NCBI GenBank assembly: GCA_020809705.1
Contig: CP085834.1
Span: forward strand, 2,604,001 to 2,668,000
Direction of reading: 5' to 3'
DNA from: Calonectria ilicicola
Taxonomy: Eukaryota; Ascomycota; Sordariomycetes; Hypocreales; Nectriaceae
DNA: 64,000 nt
Below, in pieces: positions 12,338 through 23,138 of this stretch. Made by a program: the position numbers and the translations under genes. The notes under the pieces were generated by a model that saw nothing but the letters and a program-made list of their open reading frames with translations, searched no databases and was not told the origin of the DNA. Position 1 is the stretch's first letter. The number at the start of each line of letters is the position of its first letter.

Positions 12338-13206
12338 TGGATTTACATAATTTATACTCACTTTCTACTGCACATTTCGCTATTACTAGTTATATTATGA
12401 AATTAATTCAAGATATAACGTTATATACTAGAATTAGGCGCGGTGGCCCTTTCGTAAATCATGTACGTCATTTACTGCCCAACTATAGAAACCGGTTGGC
12501 CGTTATTTGGGTGGACATGGTTGCTGATGTTTCTGGTTCCGCCCTGGTCGCCAACGCCTGCCACAACGTTGTAACTGTGAATTGGTCCTTCAAATGAAAC
12601 AGTATTCATCATCTGATTACGAGAGGGACAATAAAAAACAAGGAAAATTAAGGGAGTTCAACTTCCGCAATAACCAATAACGTAGCCCTGGGCCTTGGGC
12701 AATAATAGCGTAACGGAAATAACCTCCGCTGATGTGCGCGGGGCCTTCAGTCAACTACAGCGGTTCCCCGTAAGCTCAACAAGCTTGGGTATACAAGGGC
12801 TCCCGTCCGCTCTCCCATAGTCAAGCTGAGAAGCGGTGAATTAGTACTCGGGTCGGTGACGACCAGGGAATCCTCGCTGTTGTATGTTTTTTTTTTGGGG
12901 TGGACTTTTTTGCTCCATTATTTTTGCCCATCGCTCAGACTTAGAAGCCCCCCTGAGGCAAAAAGGACGCACTACCATTCAAGGATCGCTTCAGCTAGAA
13001 TTACAGCAATTCACAAAAGAACCCATTAGTTACGTTAACAGAGACTTAGACCGTACTAAATTGGGCTGTATCTACATCTCCTGCATAACAACCCTAAAAT
13101 CATGCATGAATGTCTCATCCCATTCAGTCCTGTTTCTTTTCGGGTTCCACCCCAATCCACGAGCACGGTCTGCCTTCATAACAATTCTACGCTGTATTAG
13201 CTTAGG
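12338..13206. other. Intergenic region between converging genes
   Basis: This region separates the kelch gene (plus) from the epimerase-like gene (minus), so it holds both 3' ends. It includes a T10-G4 stretch near 12887-12900. Short frames here lack recognisable domains and I call no gene. Confidence 0.45.
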
Positions 13207-14251
13207 TTAAATCACTAGATGGTGAGCGTCAAACCTGGAGGCAAAGCCCAAACTTGCGGTAACTTCATCTCCTCCAACCCATCTGAGAGCCGCTTCTCCA
13301 ACTGAGATGGATTGGGGTGTAGCGGATTGGAGAGCGCCCAACGAATATCCAGCCTTTCCAACACCATGAGCAACCTCAAGCCATGTGAAATATCCACTGG
13401 CGACGAAATACAGTCCTTTTTCACCAAATTCCAAGTTGTCCCCAGCAATGAGCTTTGAAATAAATAATTCATAGAAAGCAGCCAAGTCTAGCACATGAAC
13501 ACGACTCCAAGTGCTGTTTCCGCTGTCGATATATTCGGCATGTCCGAGGGTAACGGCAGAACGAGCCAGAATGGGAATCTGCATTGAGGATTGGTGAAAA
13601 ATACCGGATCCCTGACCATATACAGTAGGTGGTACAAATATGAATGTCCTTACATTGGATTGTAAACCGTATGCAATTATATCGAGAGTTGCTGCTCGGC
13701 CCCAATACGGGTCAATCGTTTGACGTTGCTGCATGTAGCCATATATGTCATCGTAGTCAGACAACACGCTTTCGGCATCATAATTAGCTAAGCAAGTCGC
13801 ACCGGATGTCTTTATATGCTAGGTTAGATCATCTGTGTGTACCTAAGCGATGAATCTTACTCACAAAAATGAAGCTTGTCTCTGTCCCAGTCATGTGTTT
13901 CCTTATGGCTAAACCTTGAATCAAAGCGTGACAAGCATTAGTATTCGATGCGTTGCCACAGTAGACTACGATGTCATGACTGCTCGCAACCCGTCCCAAA
14001 AGCTCCAGTTCACTGTAGTTTTGGAAGGATATAGGAGTGATTCCCATGGAAGAAAGGGAAGATTTTGCCTCGTCATTTCGTACAAGTGCCGAGATGCTCA
14101 TCTTTCGAATGCTCCCATCCACAGAAGACAAAAGGTGGTCAAGAACATTGCTGCCACTACATTAGGGGTCAGCACATTTTCAGTTTGTGTAGATATATCA
14201 TTCAGACATGTAACCTGTCACGCCCACGAGAAGTAACTTCAATCCTGACAT
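13207..14251 (-). CDS. Atypical/extended SDR, NAD-dependent epimerase-like protein
   Basis: Read on the minus strand, exons are 14251-14208, 14156-13865 and 13818-13207, with introns of 51 and 46 nt, giving 315 residues. The first join rebuilds the dinucleotide-binding loop GVTGYIGSN (residues 10-18). The second join gives FIFHIKTSGA, the strand carrying the active-site Ser/Thr. The motif RTFIFVPPTVYGQGSGIF is typical of fungal nucleoside-diphosphate-sugar-epimerase-like proteins. A canonical YxxxK is not obvious, so the reaction is uncertain. The start lies close to the splice donor because exon 1 is only 44 nt. It is divergent from the SDR at 14885 across about 630 bp, which may be a shared promoter. 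The real substrate is unknown. Confidence 0.8.
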
Positions 14252-14884
14252 CGCCAACCACCGTCAATCTCTGTTCATATTCTTAAGAATGTAAAATGGA
14301 CAAAGAATTCGAAAGATACCATCAATTGCATCTAGCCTCCGAGCCTGGCTATATATACTTCCAATCATTAAATCCCACCGGACACAGGCCGACCAGGTCC
14401 GTCCCGAGAGAGCCGTAGAGTTAACTACAAAAGCGCTAGGCCCACTGAAGGAACCCAAATTTAGCTACTAAGACCCTATCCACAGGAGGGTCCTTGCATC
14501 CCCAATCACGCTGGTTAACACAGACCCACCTTGTTTCCTAGTGCATTGAATCTTCCGCAAATCTTCCACCATTTCCCACCAGAGGCCCACCTTGAGTGTG
14601 GAAGTTGGCGGAAACCCACCATCCAGATAAACGAACTCTTTTTTTCCACTTCAGGAACGCTAGAATACGTGGTGATGATCAAGATGCCTCTTTTGGCCGT
14701 TAACTCCGTTAGCTACGGCACCGAATTTGTAAGCCTGATATTGCCTGAGCATCGACAGTAAATCTGAGAAAATATTGCCATCTGATAAATATATTTATTG
14801 CGGCCAAGTGTCGCAGTTTCAGCAGGGCAACCATATCACAATCCATTCACACGCAAACCCAGAGGCTTAGAAGTATTTTATACC
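14252..14884. promoter_or_regulatory. Divergent intergenic region, possible shared promoter
   Basis: The region lies between two divergently transcribed Rossmann-fold enzyme genes (13207-14251 minus, 14885-15676 plus). A short A+T element (ATAAATATATTTATT, about 14785-14800) lies about 90 bp upstream of the plus-strand start. No regulator-binding site could be assigned. Confidence 0.4.
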
Positions 14885-15676
14885 ATGTCTGAACAACCAA
14901 AGCAGCGATTCAACCGGCTCAAGGAGAGCCGGGTTTTGGTCATCGGTGGCTCTTCAGGAATGGGCTACGCCGTAGCTGAAGCTTGTGTCGAAAGCGGCTC
15001 TTTCGTCATTATCTCCGCATCTACACCAGAAAGTGCCGACAAGGCGCTCAAGAAGTTACAAAACACGTACCCAGCTGCGGCAAACCGCATCAGCGCTCTA
15101 TCTTGCAATCTCCAAGACACCGCGGCCTTGGAGGCAAACATCGCCAATCTCTTCCAAGCGGTATCTAAGGATGGGAAACTGGATCACATTGTTTTTACGG
15201 CTGGCGACAAGACGGCCGAGATGCCCATTGCAAACATCACTCTGGCTGCTGCCCAACAAGCCGGAGTTGTTCGTTATTTCGCTCCCATGCTCGTTGCCAA
15301 ATACGCTATGGAGCATCTCAAGAAATCTCGAAAGTCTTCATTCACCCTCACTAGCGGCGTGGCAGGGCAAAAGCCTGGCTCGGGGTGGCTACTTCCAGCT
15401 TCATATGCCGGTGGCATCAATAGCATGGCAAAAGCACTTGCCACTGAAATGATGCCAGTTCGCGTTAATGCGGTAGCACCCGGACCTGTGAACACGCCAT
15501 TGTGGAGGATGACAGACGAACAAAAGGAGATGGCATTAGGCTATCTCAAAACCAAGACGGCAACTGGTGAGGTTGGAAGTCCGGAGGATGTTGCCGAAAC
15601 ATATCTGGGTGTTCTCAAGGATTGGAATTGCACGGGCGCAGTAATTGAGACCAACAGCGGGTTCCTATTGATCTAA
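14885..15676 (+). CDS. Short-chain dehydrogenase/reductase lacking the usual YxxxK
   Basis: A single exon encoding 263 residues. The start at 14885 (ACCATGTC) is preferred over an in-frame GTG upstream because it has a fungal Kozak context and places the Rossmann motif VIGGSSGMG near the N-terminus. VFTAGD stands at the NNAG position and FTLTSG supplies the catalytic-Ser position. The usual YxxxK segment reads LLPASYAGGINSMAKAL: aligning on INSMAKALA puts Pro and Ala where Tyr and Lys should be. RVNAVAPGPVNTPLW is the classic C-terminal SDR motif. I believe a subgroup of bacterial and fungal SDRs shares this substitution, so it may be a genuine altered active site. Function is unknown. Confidence 0.85.
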   Translation: MSEQPKQRFNRLKESRVLVIGGSSGMGYAVAEACVESGSFVIISASTPESADKALKKLQNTYPAAANRISALSCNLQDTAALEANIANLFQAVSKDGKLDHIVFTAGDKTAEMPIANITLAAAQQAGVVRYFAPMLVAKYAMEHLKKSRKSSFTLTSGVAGQKPGSGWLLPASYAGGINSMAKALATEMMPVRVNAVAPGPVNTPLWRMTDEQKEMALGYLKTKTATGEVGSPEDVAETYLGVLKDWNCTGAVIETNSGFLLI

Positions 15677-15923
15677 GATAGATAAGATCCAAGTCTTGAC
15701 AAATTCCACATCTATATATGCTCCAAACCATTGTCATACCTGTCCTCAAGCCGTACTCTTAATGAGATGCTATGTAGGATGCTTTGTTTTATCGTTATCA
15801 GTATAGCCCACTATACCTATTTAAACAACCCCCAATTTAGAGCAACCCCAAGTCACCACCCCTCGCACATGAATCTCTTGAAAAAGCATCATGAGCAGCT
15901 ATGGGATCTAACAAAAAATATTA
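15677..15923. other. 3' intergenic spacer between converging genes
   Basis: A short spacer holding the 3' ends of the SDR (plus) and the Zn2Cys6 gene (minus). Nothing else is visible. Confidence 0.4.
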
Positions 15924-17231
15924 TCAGTTCGCCGCCCAGCTATCAACTTTCTCTGGTCCCAATACTAAATTCATCATGGCAGTTGAAAACATATCAACGT
16001 CCGTCGAATCGCCTTTAGAAAACAACTCATCAAGGTGTAACGTCTTGACAAGTAAGTTATCCGTTTTTAGCGACTCAATTCTATTCACCCACGCGCTTGG
16101 GGTACCAGCATCCCACAATCCTGGCGCTGCCGTAAACATGACTCCTCCGGGACATTCCGCCCACCCATCCCTCATTATCAAATACGCCCCGATGGTGCAC
16201 TGGACCACAAGCCACGTGCGCCGGATACTCTCAGTTAGCACCCAAGTCCTCCAAAGTTCAGATACACTCTTCGAGTTGGAATCTATTTTATCCGAAGGCC
16301 ATGCTTGAATATTGGCATCTAGGGATGCTGATAACCAGAGTTGTTGGCACCATGCCGACAAGGTTGGAATATCCTTCTCTGCAAGCGCCCGAAGGCGAAT
16401 AGATCCGTCGAAAAGACGGATAAACTGGTAAACAAATAACGCCTGTACACGTGCTAAGTGCTCAATCGTTTGAAGCCCAGGTGCAGACATGAAGGATTCA
16501 TCGTCCATGGGCTGGGTCTGCACAAGGTCGTTGGCTCGATCTTGCACAATCTTCAATGTGATAACCTCGTTATAGGGTGTTTTCGAAAAATACGCAGTCA
16601 AGGTAGTCCAAGCGTCCTGGAGACACCGGGGTAGTCCCGCATCAGAGTATAACTTGTTGTGAATGAAGGGATTGTGGCCTTGCTCCACCCACTGACGTAG
16701 CCACTGTTTTATCATGGCAATCCAGCGTGTATGAAGCGATAAATCTTCGTGTAAAGGACGAGGACTATCCTCGTTTACAATCGCATGCTCAATTATCCAA
16801 GTCTCCATGTCCAAGAACCAAGACGCATCAGTGACGCGGAAAACAGTGGAACAAGTCCCCACTGCAAACTCCGCCGATGCTTCGTCTTCTCCGCTGCTGT
16901 CGGATTGCAATGTGGCGGGCGGGTTATTCATACTGACTTGCATTCCACGCAGCTGAGCCATTTCCATAATGCCAGGGTGGAATGAAAAACTTCCGCCGGG
17001 TAGATGCATAGCCGCAAGTCGAGTTGAACCTCCCAAAAGCGATGTGCTGCGGGCTGAGCCGGTGCGGACACGCAAGTATCGCCGGGTTGTTGGGTATTGG
17101 CATTCGAGCTCTTTCTCCGCACATCGCTCGCAGACTGGCGCCCGCTTGTCACATTTTCGTTTAGCTCTAGTACACGGAAAGCAGGCTTTTCGCATGCCCA
17201 GTGGGACTATTGCAGTCCCAGTTGAGCCCAT
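15924..17231 (-). CDS. Zn2Cys6 (Gal4-type) transcription factor
   Basis: Intronless, 435 residues. The N-terminal binuclear zinc cluster is complete: Cys17, 20, 27, 34, 37 and 44 with spacing C-x2-C-x6-C-x6-C-x2-C-x6-C, followed by a basic linker (TTRRYLRVR). The rest is a mostly helical region without a clear fungal_trans signature, like the AflR-type or other small cluster regulators. It is divergent from the SDR at 17787 and flanked on both sides by SDR-fold enzymes. By position it is the best candidate regulator of this enzyme group; this is inference from neighbourhood only. Confidence 0.9.
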   Translation of the reverse strand: MGSTGTAIVPLGMRKACFPCTRAKRKCDKRAPVCERCAEKELECQYPTTRRYLRVRTGSARSTSLLGGSTRLAAMHLPGGSFSFHPGIMEMAQLRGMQVSMNNPPATLQSDSSGEDEASAEFAVGTCSTVFRVTDASWFLDMETWIIEHAIVNEDSPRPLHEDLSLHTRWIAMIKQWLRQWVEQGHNPFIHNKLYSDAGLPRCLQDAWTTLTAYFSKTPYNEVITLKIVQDRANDLVQTQPMDDESFMSAPGLQTIEHLARVQALFVYQFIRLFDGSIRLRALAEKDIPTLSAWCQQLWLSASLDANIQAWPSDKIDSNSKSVSELWRTWVLTESIRRTWLVVQCTIGAYLIMRDGWAECPGGVMFTAAPGLWDAGTPSAWVNRIESLKTDNLLVKTLHLDELFSKGDSTDVDMFSTAMMNLVLGPEKVDSWAAN

Positions 17232-17786
17232 GATGGCGTTTCAGCTGTGGAATCTTGGCTTCGAAGGCAAATGGGTGGATGCTCAGTGCGGGACCGATTG
17301 GCGGGTTGCGGCGGATAAATTTGTCAGCCGTAAAGAGAATATTCGTTAAGGATTCAAGGGTTGTCCATCGCACATTTGGCGGGAGAGTACATGACGATGA
17401 TACGTGGTGAGTGGGAGAGCGGAAGTTTTGCGTAACTTTGACGGAAATTTATGGTCTTCCGTTCAAATACGATGTCCCGACACTCAAAACGCGGTGGGAG
17501 TAGCCTAACGCTTTTTTAGGCATAGACTACCAACGCCTTGATCCTGGGTGTGCCCGTGTGGGATGCTAGCGTTAACCTTGTACTTGCCAGTGTTGACATT
17601 GCTTACCGAGACGATTCTATAGACTTGGTCATGACGAAGTTGTAAAAGTGCTTCTTGCGAGAATTGATGTGAATATAAAAATGAATCGATAAATTGACAG
17701 TTCAGGTCTATTTCTCCTCATTCTCATCTTCATTCCAGCATCAGCATTCTTACACACAACTCCAAGCACTTTCACACTTAAATACC
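17232..17786. promoter_or_regulatory. Divergent promoter region between Zn2Cys6 gene and SDR
   Basis: Contains TATAAAA at 17674-17680, about 107 bp upstream of the plus-strand ATG, then a pyrimidine-rich stretch (about 17708-17760) typical of fungal core promoters. It also serves the minus-strand regulator gene. Candidate CGG-type sites were not resolved. Confidence 0.5.
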
Positions 17787-18728
17787 ATGTCTACCAACAC
17801 CACTTACCTCATTACCGGTGCAAACCGAGGTATGTATATCGCAAAATACCCCCAATCCCTTTTTATTAACTCACTTGATAGGCCTCGGCAAGGGTCTTGT
17901 TGCCGGATACCTTGCACTGGCTCGTACCACTGTTATCGCTGCAGTTCGCGATCCCCAGCATGAAAGCGCCCGCTCTCTTCTCCAGTTGCCCAAGGGAAAT
18001 GAGAGTAACCTCATCGTTGTGCGAATGGAGGTTGGCTCGGCGAAATCGATTCAGGAGGCATTCAAAGAGATCAAGGAATCGCGGGGTATCAAAGTTATTG
18101 ACACTCTTATTTCCAACGCAGGCCTGGGAGAAATCACCGGTAAACTCGTTGACACGCCGCTTTCTGTCATGCAGAGATACATCGATGTGAACGCGTATGG
18201 GCCACTGGAACTCTTCAAGGAGGCATTGCCGCTACTCTCCCAATCTGCAAGCCCAAAGTTCCTCACCATCACGAGTGTTGGAGGTTCATTCGGTCTTATG
18301 GATACGACAACGCCAACCGCAGCCTACGGAGCTTCCAAAGCCCTGGCAAACTACTTTGTCAAGTGGCTTGCCCTGGAGAATCGAAATATGGTTATTTGGG
18401 CCATGCACCCTGGGTATATTCATTTCTCTTAGAAAAGACACGCACAAAATACAAGTCTAACTCGGGGAAATACAGATTCGTTGCCACCGATATGGGTAAC
18501 TCTGCAATCAAAGGATTCGCCGATATGGGTATTGATCTCGGCGGATTGAAACCAACATCCATCGATGATACTGTTAAGGCAGTCACTACAGTGGTACGTG
18601 TTCATCTAACTCACACAAAAAGGTGAACACAGAACTAACTAACACGTTCGATACAGGTTGACCAGGCTACCATCGATAAGACACAGGGCAAGTTCCTGGG
18701 GCCTGATGGCAATGAGCTACCTTGGTAA
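17787..18728 (+). CDS. Classical SDR, norsolorinic-acid-ketoreductase-like subfamily
   Basis: Four exons: 17787-17829, 17882-18413, 18476-18593 and 18657-18728; introns of 52, 62 and 63 nt; 254 residues. The joins rebuild TGANRGLGKG (cofactor loop), HPGFVATDMGN and TTVVDQAT. The active site is complete: SNAG, ITSVGG (Ser) and YGASK (YxxxK). The 254-residue length and the GANRGxGKGL start resemble the fungal Nor-1/NorA ketoreductase branch and related toxin-neutral homologues. The sequence alone does not show a polyketide substrate, and no polyketide synthase is present in the window. It is divergent from the Zn2Cys6 regulator. Confidence 0.88.
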
Positions 18729-19098
18729 ACAGAAGCAGTTTACGCTATTAAACAAGAGGGGTTGCTTGTATTCGGCGAATAGATAGATTAAATATAGAAT
18801 GATCAATTAAGAAATCGCATAGGTCTTCGACATCAACTTAAATTTTGTACTTAGGTCTATTTAAGGGCCCTAGGAATTTCGGTGGCATTGGTCATCCGAG
18901 TAGTGCACTCAGTAGTCAACCTAAACTCCAACGCAATCCAAGTTATCCACCTCATTTATCACAAAATCACAATGAACCAGTATAAAAAGAACTATAATGA
19001 CTTTCATTGAAAGAGAAACCACAAAGCGACTTCAACAAATCATAAGGGCTAATAAGTACAAATTGTCATCATGTTCCCACCAAGATACAACAAGGCGT
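18729..19098. other. Intergenic spacer between converging genes
   Basis: 3' flanks of the SDR and of the esterase. No gene seen. Confidence 0.4.
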
Positions 19099-20760
19099 TT
19101 ACCACTCATGGAGTGTGCTAAGCCATTTGCTGATGAAGGTGAACTTGCTTTCCGAGTCAGTCAAGGGAATAGCACCCCATGCATTCCCCAAAGTCATGGT
19201 CTGCAGCTTGCTGCTCGTAGTAGCGGGGAAGTAAGTCAGGTTTCCGCCGTTGGGGTTACCATTGGTGATAAAGTTGACCCAGTACTGAGCCATAATGGCT
19301 TCAACTTTATAGTCCGCTGCGCTCCAGGTGGCATTGTCATAGTTGGCATACGGAATGTTGTTGAAAGTATACCATAGCTCGGAGCCGTGGTATGCGCCTT
19401 CAGCATAATTCTCTGCTGGGCTGCGGGTCCAGAAGTAGGTGAACACATCGCTCTTGGCTCCACCAGCGGCCCACTCAGACGCCCAAGTCCAGCTAGACAC
19501 GCGGCTCAGGTCTCTGAAAAAGTCGTTGCTGTTGTTAGTGGCTTGGGCATCGGTTTCGGCGGGGTAGAGAGTGAGGAACTCGGATGAAAAGTTTCGGAAC
19601 ATCTGGGAGAAGGTCGTCTTGTACTCAGAGACGGTCAGGTCAGTGTCGGGTGATGCACCAGACTCATCCTTGTTGTTACCAGTCATGATGGGTACATCAA
19701 GGTGGGAGTTCAAGCTGAGGGATTCGCCATAGCCATGAGGGAAGACGTATCCATCAATTACCGGGCGCCAGAGAGGAGGGTTCATGAATGCCTGCGTAAC
19801 ATTCTCAAAAGCGGTGCCATCAAACGTAGTGTCCATTCCTTGTCCGTAGGTGATCAGCGTCTCAGTGGATACCTCTCGGAGCTCACTGATCGATGAAACA
19901 TTCAAGGTCTCCAAAAATGAGACACCAGCAGCCTCGGCGTCATCTTTGGTGCGGTAGCTAGTGGCTAAGCTACCGGTCAGAGGATCATGAGGAGCACGAG
20001 CACCACTCTCAGCGATGACACCATGAACCAGACCCTTGGTCAAGGCACTGTACATGCTGTCCAGGGCACTAGCAGATCCTGCTGACTGGCCACCGACGGT
20101 GACTTGATCAGGGTTGCCACCAAAGTTGGCAATGTTGTCTTGAACCCACTTTAGGGCAAATTGCTGGTCCAGAATTCCATAATTGCCAGAGCTGTTGTGA
20201 CCTGATTCGGAAGACAGGTCAGGGTGAGCAAGAAATCCAAAGGCACCAAGTCGATAGTTGAGCGTGACAACAACAATGTCCTTGCTAGCAAGGCCAGATC
20301 CATCATATGTCTTTACATCACCAGATCCTCCTTCAAATCGGCCACCAAAGATCCAGACATAGACTGGAAGCTTTTTGGAGGTGAGATCTGCAGTGCTGTC
20401 GAATGTAGGAGTCCAGACATTGAGTGTAAGACAATCTTCGCTGCTAGCGTTCTTTCCCGTAGAGAAAATGCCGGCTGCGGAGTAGGCTTGCGAGCATTGT
20501 GGTCCAAAGGAGGTTGCATTCAATACATCTGACCACTTTGACGGCGCCTGGGGGGCTTTCCATCGTCTGGACCCGGTTGGAGGTTCAGCAAAGGGTATTC
20601 CTTTGTATGCTGTTACGCCGTCACGGTATTCGGAAGCACCGCCACGAACATAGCCATACGTGGTGTTTATAACAGGGTCGGAACTCGCTCGAGGCTGTAG
20701 GCTAACAGCGCCTGTTGGCGATGCAAGAATTGCAAAGAGACAAAAAGAAGGGATCTTCAT
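19099..20760 (-). CDS. Secreted type-B carboxylesterase/lipase
   Basis: Intronless, 553 residues, with a signal peptide (about residues 1-19, MKIPSFCLFAILASPTGAVS). The alpha/beta-hydrolase features of the type-B family are present: EDCLTLNVW (about 108-116), nucleophile elbow GGQSAGSAS (Ser226), acidic-residue region NNKDESGAS and the histidine region GAYHGSELWYTF. The oxyanion segment is unusual: WIFGGRFEGG instead of the common HGGGF, so His becomes Phe and the third Gly becomes Arg. Several N-glycosylation sequons fit secretion. Substrates could be lipid, ester or xenobiotic; not determinable. A TATATAA-like element near 20824-20831 lies about 65 bp upstream of the start on the minus strand. 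Confidence 0.92.
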   Translation of the reverse strand: MKIPSFCLFAILASPTGAVSLQPRASSDPVINTTYGYVRGGASEYRDGVTAYKGIPFAEPPTGSRRWKAPQAPSKWSDVLNATSFGPQCSQAYSAAGIFSTGKNASSEDCLTLNVWTPTFDSTADLTSKKLPVYVWIFGGRFEGGSGDVKTYDGSGLASKDIVVVTLNYRLGAFGFLAHPDLSSESGHNSSGNYGILDQQFALKWVQDNIANFGGNPDQVTVGGQSAGSASALDSMYSALTKGLVHGVIAESGARAPHDPLTGSLATSYRTKDDAEAAGVSFLETLNVSSISELREVSTETLITYGQGMDTTFDGTAFENVTQAFMNPPLWRPVIDGYVFPHGYGESLSLNSHLDVPIMTGNNKDESGASPDTDLTVSEYKTTFSQMFRNFSSEFLTLYPAETDAQATNNSNDFFRDLSRVSSWTWASEWAAGGAKSDVFTYFWTRSPAENYAEGAYHGSELWYTFNNIPYANYDNATWSAADYKVEAIMAQYWVNFITNGNPNGGNLTYFPATTSSKLQTMTLGNAWGAIPLTDSESKFTFISKWLSTLHEW

Positions 20761-23138
20761 GGTGAAATCACGATTGTTGTATGCTGTGCTAGCTTCTTAC
20801 TCCTTGAACGAGCAACCTCCCAGATATATAACCACTTCATCTTCGCTGCCAATAGGGGCATGGGCCCATTGTCGATCGCTATACTACCGAGTTCACAAAA
20901 AGCTTGGCCCATGCAAACCGCCCTGTGAGATTTTTCGGGGTCATCAATGATGACGTGCTCTGATGCCGCAACCCCGGGTAGTCCTAGACGGCGATATATT
21001 CAATTCGAATGTTGATTGACTCGAAGAGAGGTTTACAGTGGGACTGGCATCATTGGCCGTCGTGTATAGATTCAAATATCAGGCGCCAGTCTAGAAAATA
21101 GCAAAACAAGTACGCGTAACGTCCGATCATGGCTTCAAGAAGTAAAGCCATCCTTCGCTTGGTGCCGAGCATTGCCGAAAGCATCCACTCTGAATGACAC
21201 TTATTTTTCACTCTTGATCTAGCTCCAAACCAGAGTGATCTAAGCACACCAGCAAGGCCCATATATTGGCTTCCCACCAATAGGAAGCAGATGGACCGCC
21301 AACGCTTGGGCCACAACTTCATTTTCTCACGAGTCCAATGTCTGTCATTACTACCACGCCTCCTTCTCAGATTTATAGCTCATTGCAAGGCCTACTCATC
21401 ACATTGGCCAATCATGAAGTCTCAAAACCGAGACCGAGGGAAAAACCCACCTCCCCAGATTTCAGCCACGCAAGGTACGAATCAAATAAAACTCATTGGC
21501 AAGTAATTATGCCGTGTAACCTAGGCTCCAAGTGTTTGGGGCAACAATCCAATCTTCAAAAATTGGCACAAGGTGACTTTGAAAGGTGGATTCTGAACAA
21601 CTGGGAGAAATTTTGGCTACCTTCTAGGTGTGCAAAATAGTCTAAAGAATGGAACTTGATTCCATTGGCATAGCGAATAGTTTCGTAATATGGATTCATG
21701 TGTTCATATTGGACATGATCATGACAATCCGTACAGTGTTTAGACAAAACAAAACTCGGGCTGCTCCGAGCGGCCGCGGTTTACCCGATCGGGGTGGGAC
21801 ATTTCCCTACCCTACAAGAACAGTGATGACACTCTAAGTAACCAAAACCGTGGCTGCTGATGTGAAAAAACTAGATCTTGGAAGTCTTTTAATTTCTATT
21901 CTTTGATTTTGACATGCTTTTGGTAGAACCTGGTCATAGGAAAGAAAGTATAATGCTTTGGCACCATGGTTGCCCTCTTGTTCATGCACGCATCCTTTTG
22001 ATCAAGACATGACTGTATAAAGGAGGATTGTTATTGGTTTGCGATATTAGTAATCACTAGACAAGGTGCTTTGGTGGGCCCTGTGCCGTATTAGGCCTAG
22101 TTCCATAGCATTTGATCAAGCCAATCCTCAGCCTTGACCAGAGGATATGGTAGCTTCGCGAAAATACAATGCAGGAACGGATATTATTAATTGATGAGGG
22201 CTTGACCATTCCGATTTTGGTCCAAGCGATTTTTTCTTGTGCCACAAATGGCGTCAACATTTGTTCAGTAATCACTCTTCATGGTTGTGGATTCGTGCGT
22301 CATAGCTCAAGCCACAAGTATTGTAAATCGCGCTAACCCAGTTTAGCAACCGGATTACAACCTGGGTTTCCCAATGTGGCAGATCAGGATACTATGTATT
22401 CAGCTTAACAATCAATCAGCTGGAGATTTGCTGTGCGGGGAAAGTTTGAGGTGTTCAATCCCATGTGGTTACTCCAGTTTCGTCATGGCAGATTGGTACC
22501 CTCTTCGTATGTTGCCCCTGACATTGTCTGACGGAGTTGATTGACGATCGGGTAATACCACAATGAAAAATTTTATTATATTTTTGATAGAAGGTTCTGG
22601 TTCAAGAGAGTGATTTCGCGATAAAACAATCTTGAGTCGTCCAATGGGCCATAAATTCGTACATTTTGTTGAACATTTTAGCGAATTGATGCGGCATCAG
22701 TTTTCCTATTCAAGCTAGCCTCGCCTGGTCCTATTTGCCGGCAATAACTCGGCCTCGGAACACCCAAGATTATTAACCAAACGGCGAGCGCGAACACGCA
22801 TCAAATGCAACACAAAGTCAGCAGTCTGGGAACGGCTAAATCTTTTGTGCATGTGTCAGTACGTAGATTCTTGGTTTATATATCTCCAGCCCATACCACC
22901 AGGAAAAATTGAAGTCAAACATAAGACGTGTAAATACAAACCATCAGCAACACCTTAGAACTTCTTTCTTGATTGAGCTTTATTTTCATCACCAACTTAC
23001 CTCAACTCGATCCCTTCTTCCAACAAAAAGTTGAAACGCCTTGATATACCTAATTCTTACCAAAATTTTTGACCTCAAATTTCTTGGTACGACAATAAAT
23101 AATAATATCCAGGTTTGCACTGCAAACTCACAGTAGGG
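20761..23138. other. Long intergenic region, divergent promoters of esterase and MFS gene
   Basis: About 2.4 kb without a convincing gene; the small frames present lack domains and codon bias. It contains a CCCTACCCTAC motif at 21805-21815 and a pyrimidine- and A-rich leader just before 23139. Length and divergent layout suggest regulatory sequence for both flanking genes. Confidence 0.4.
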
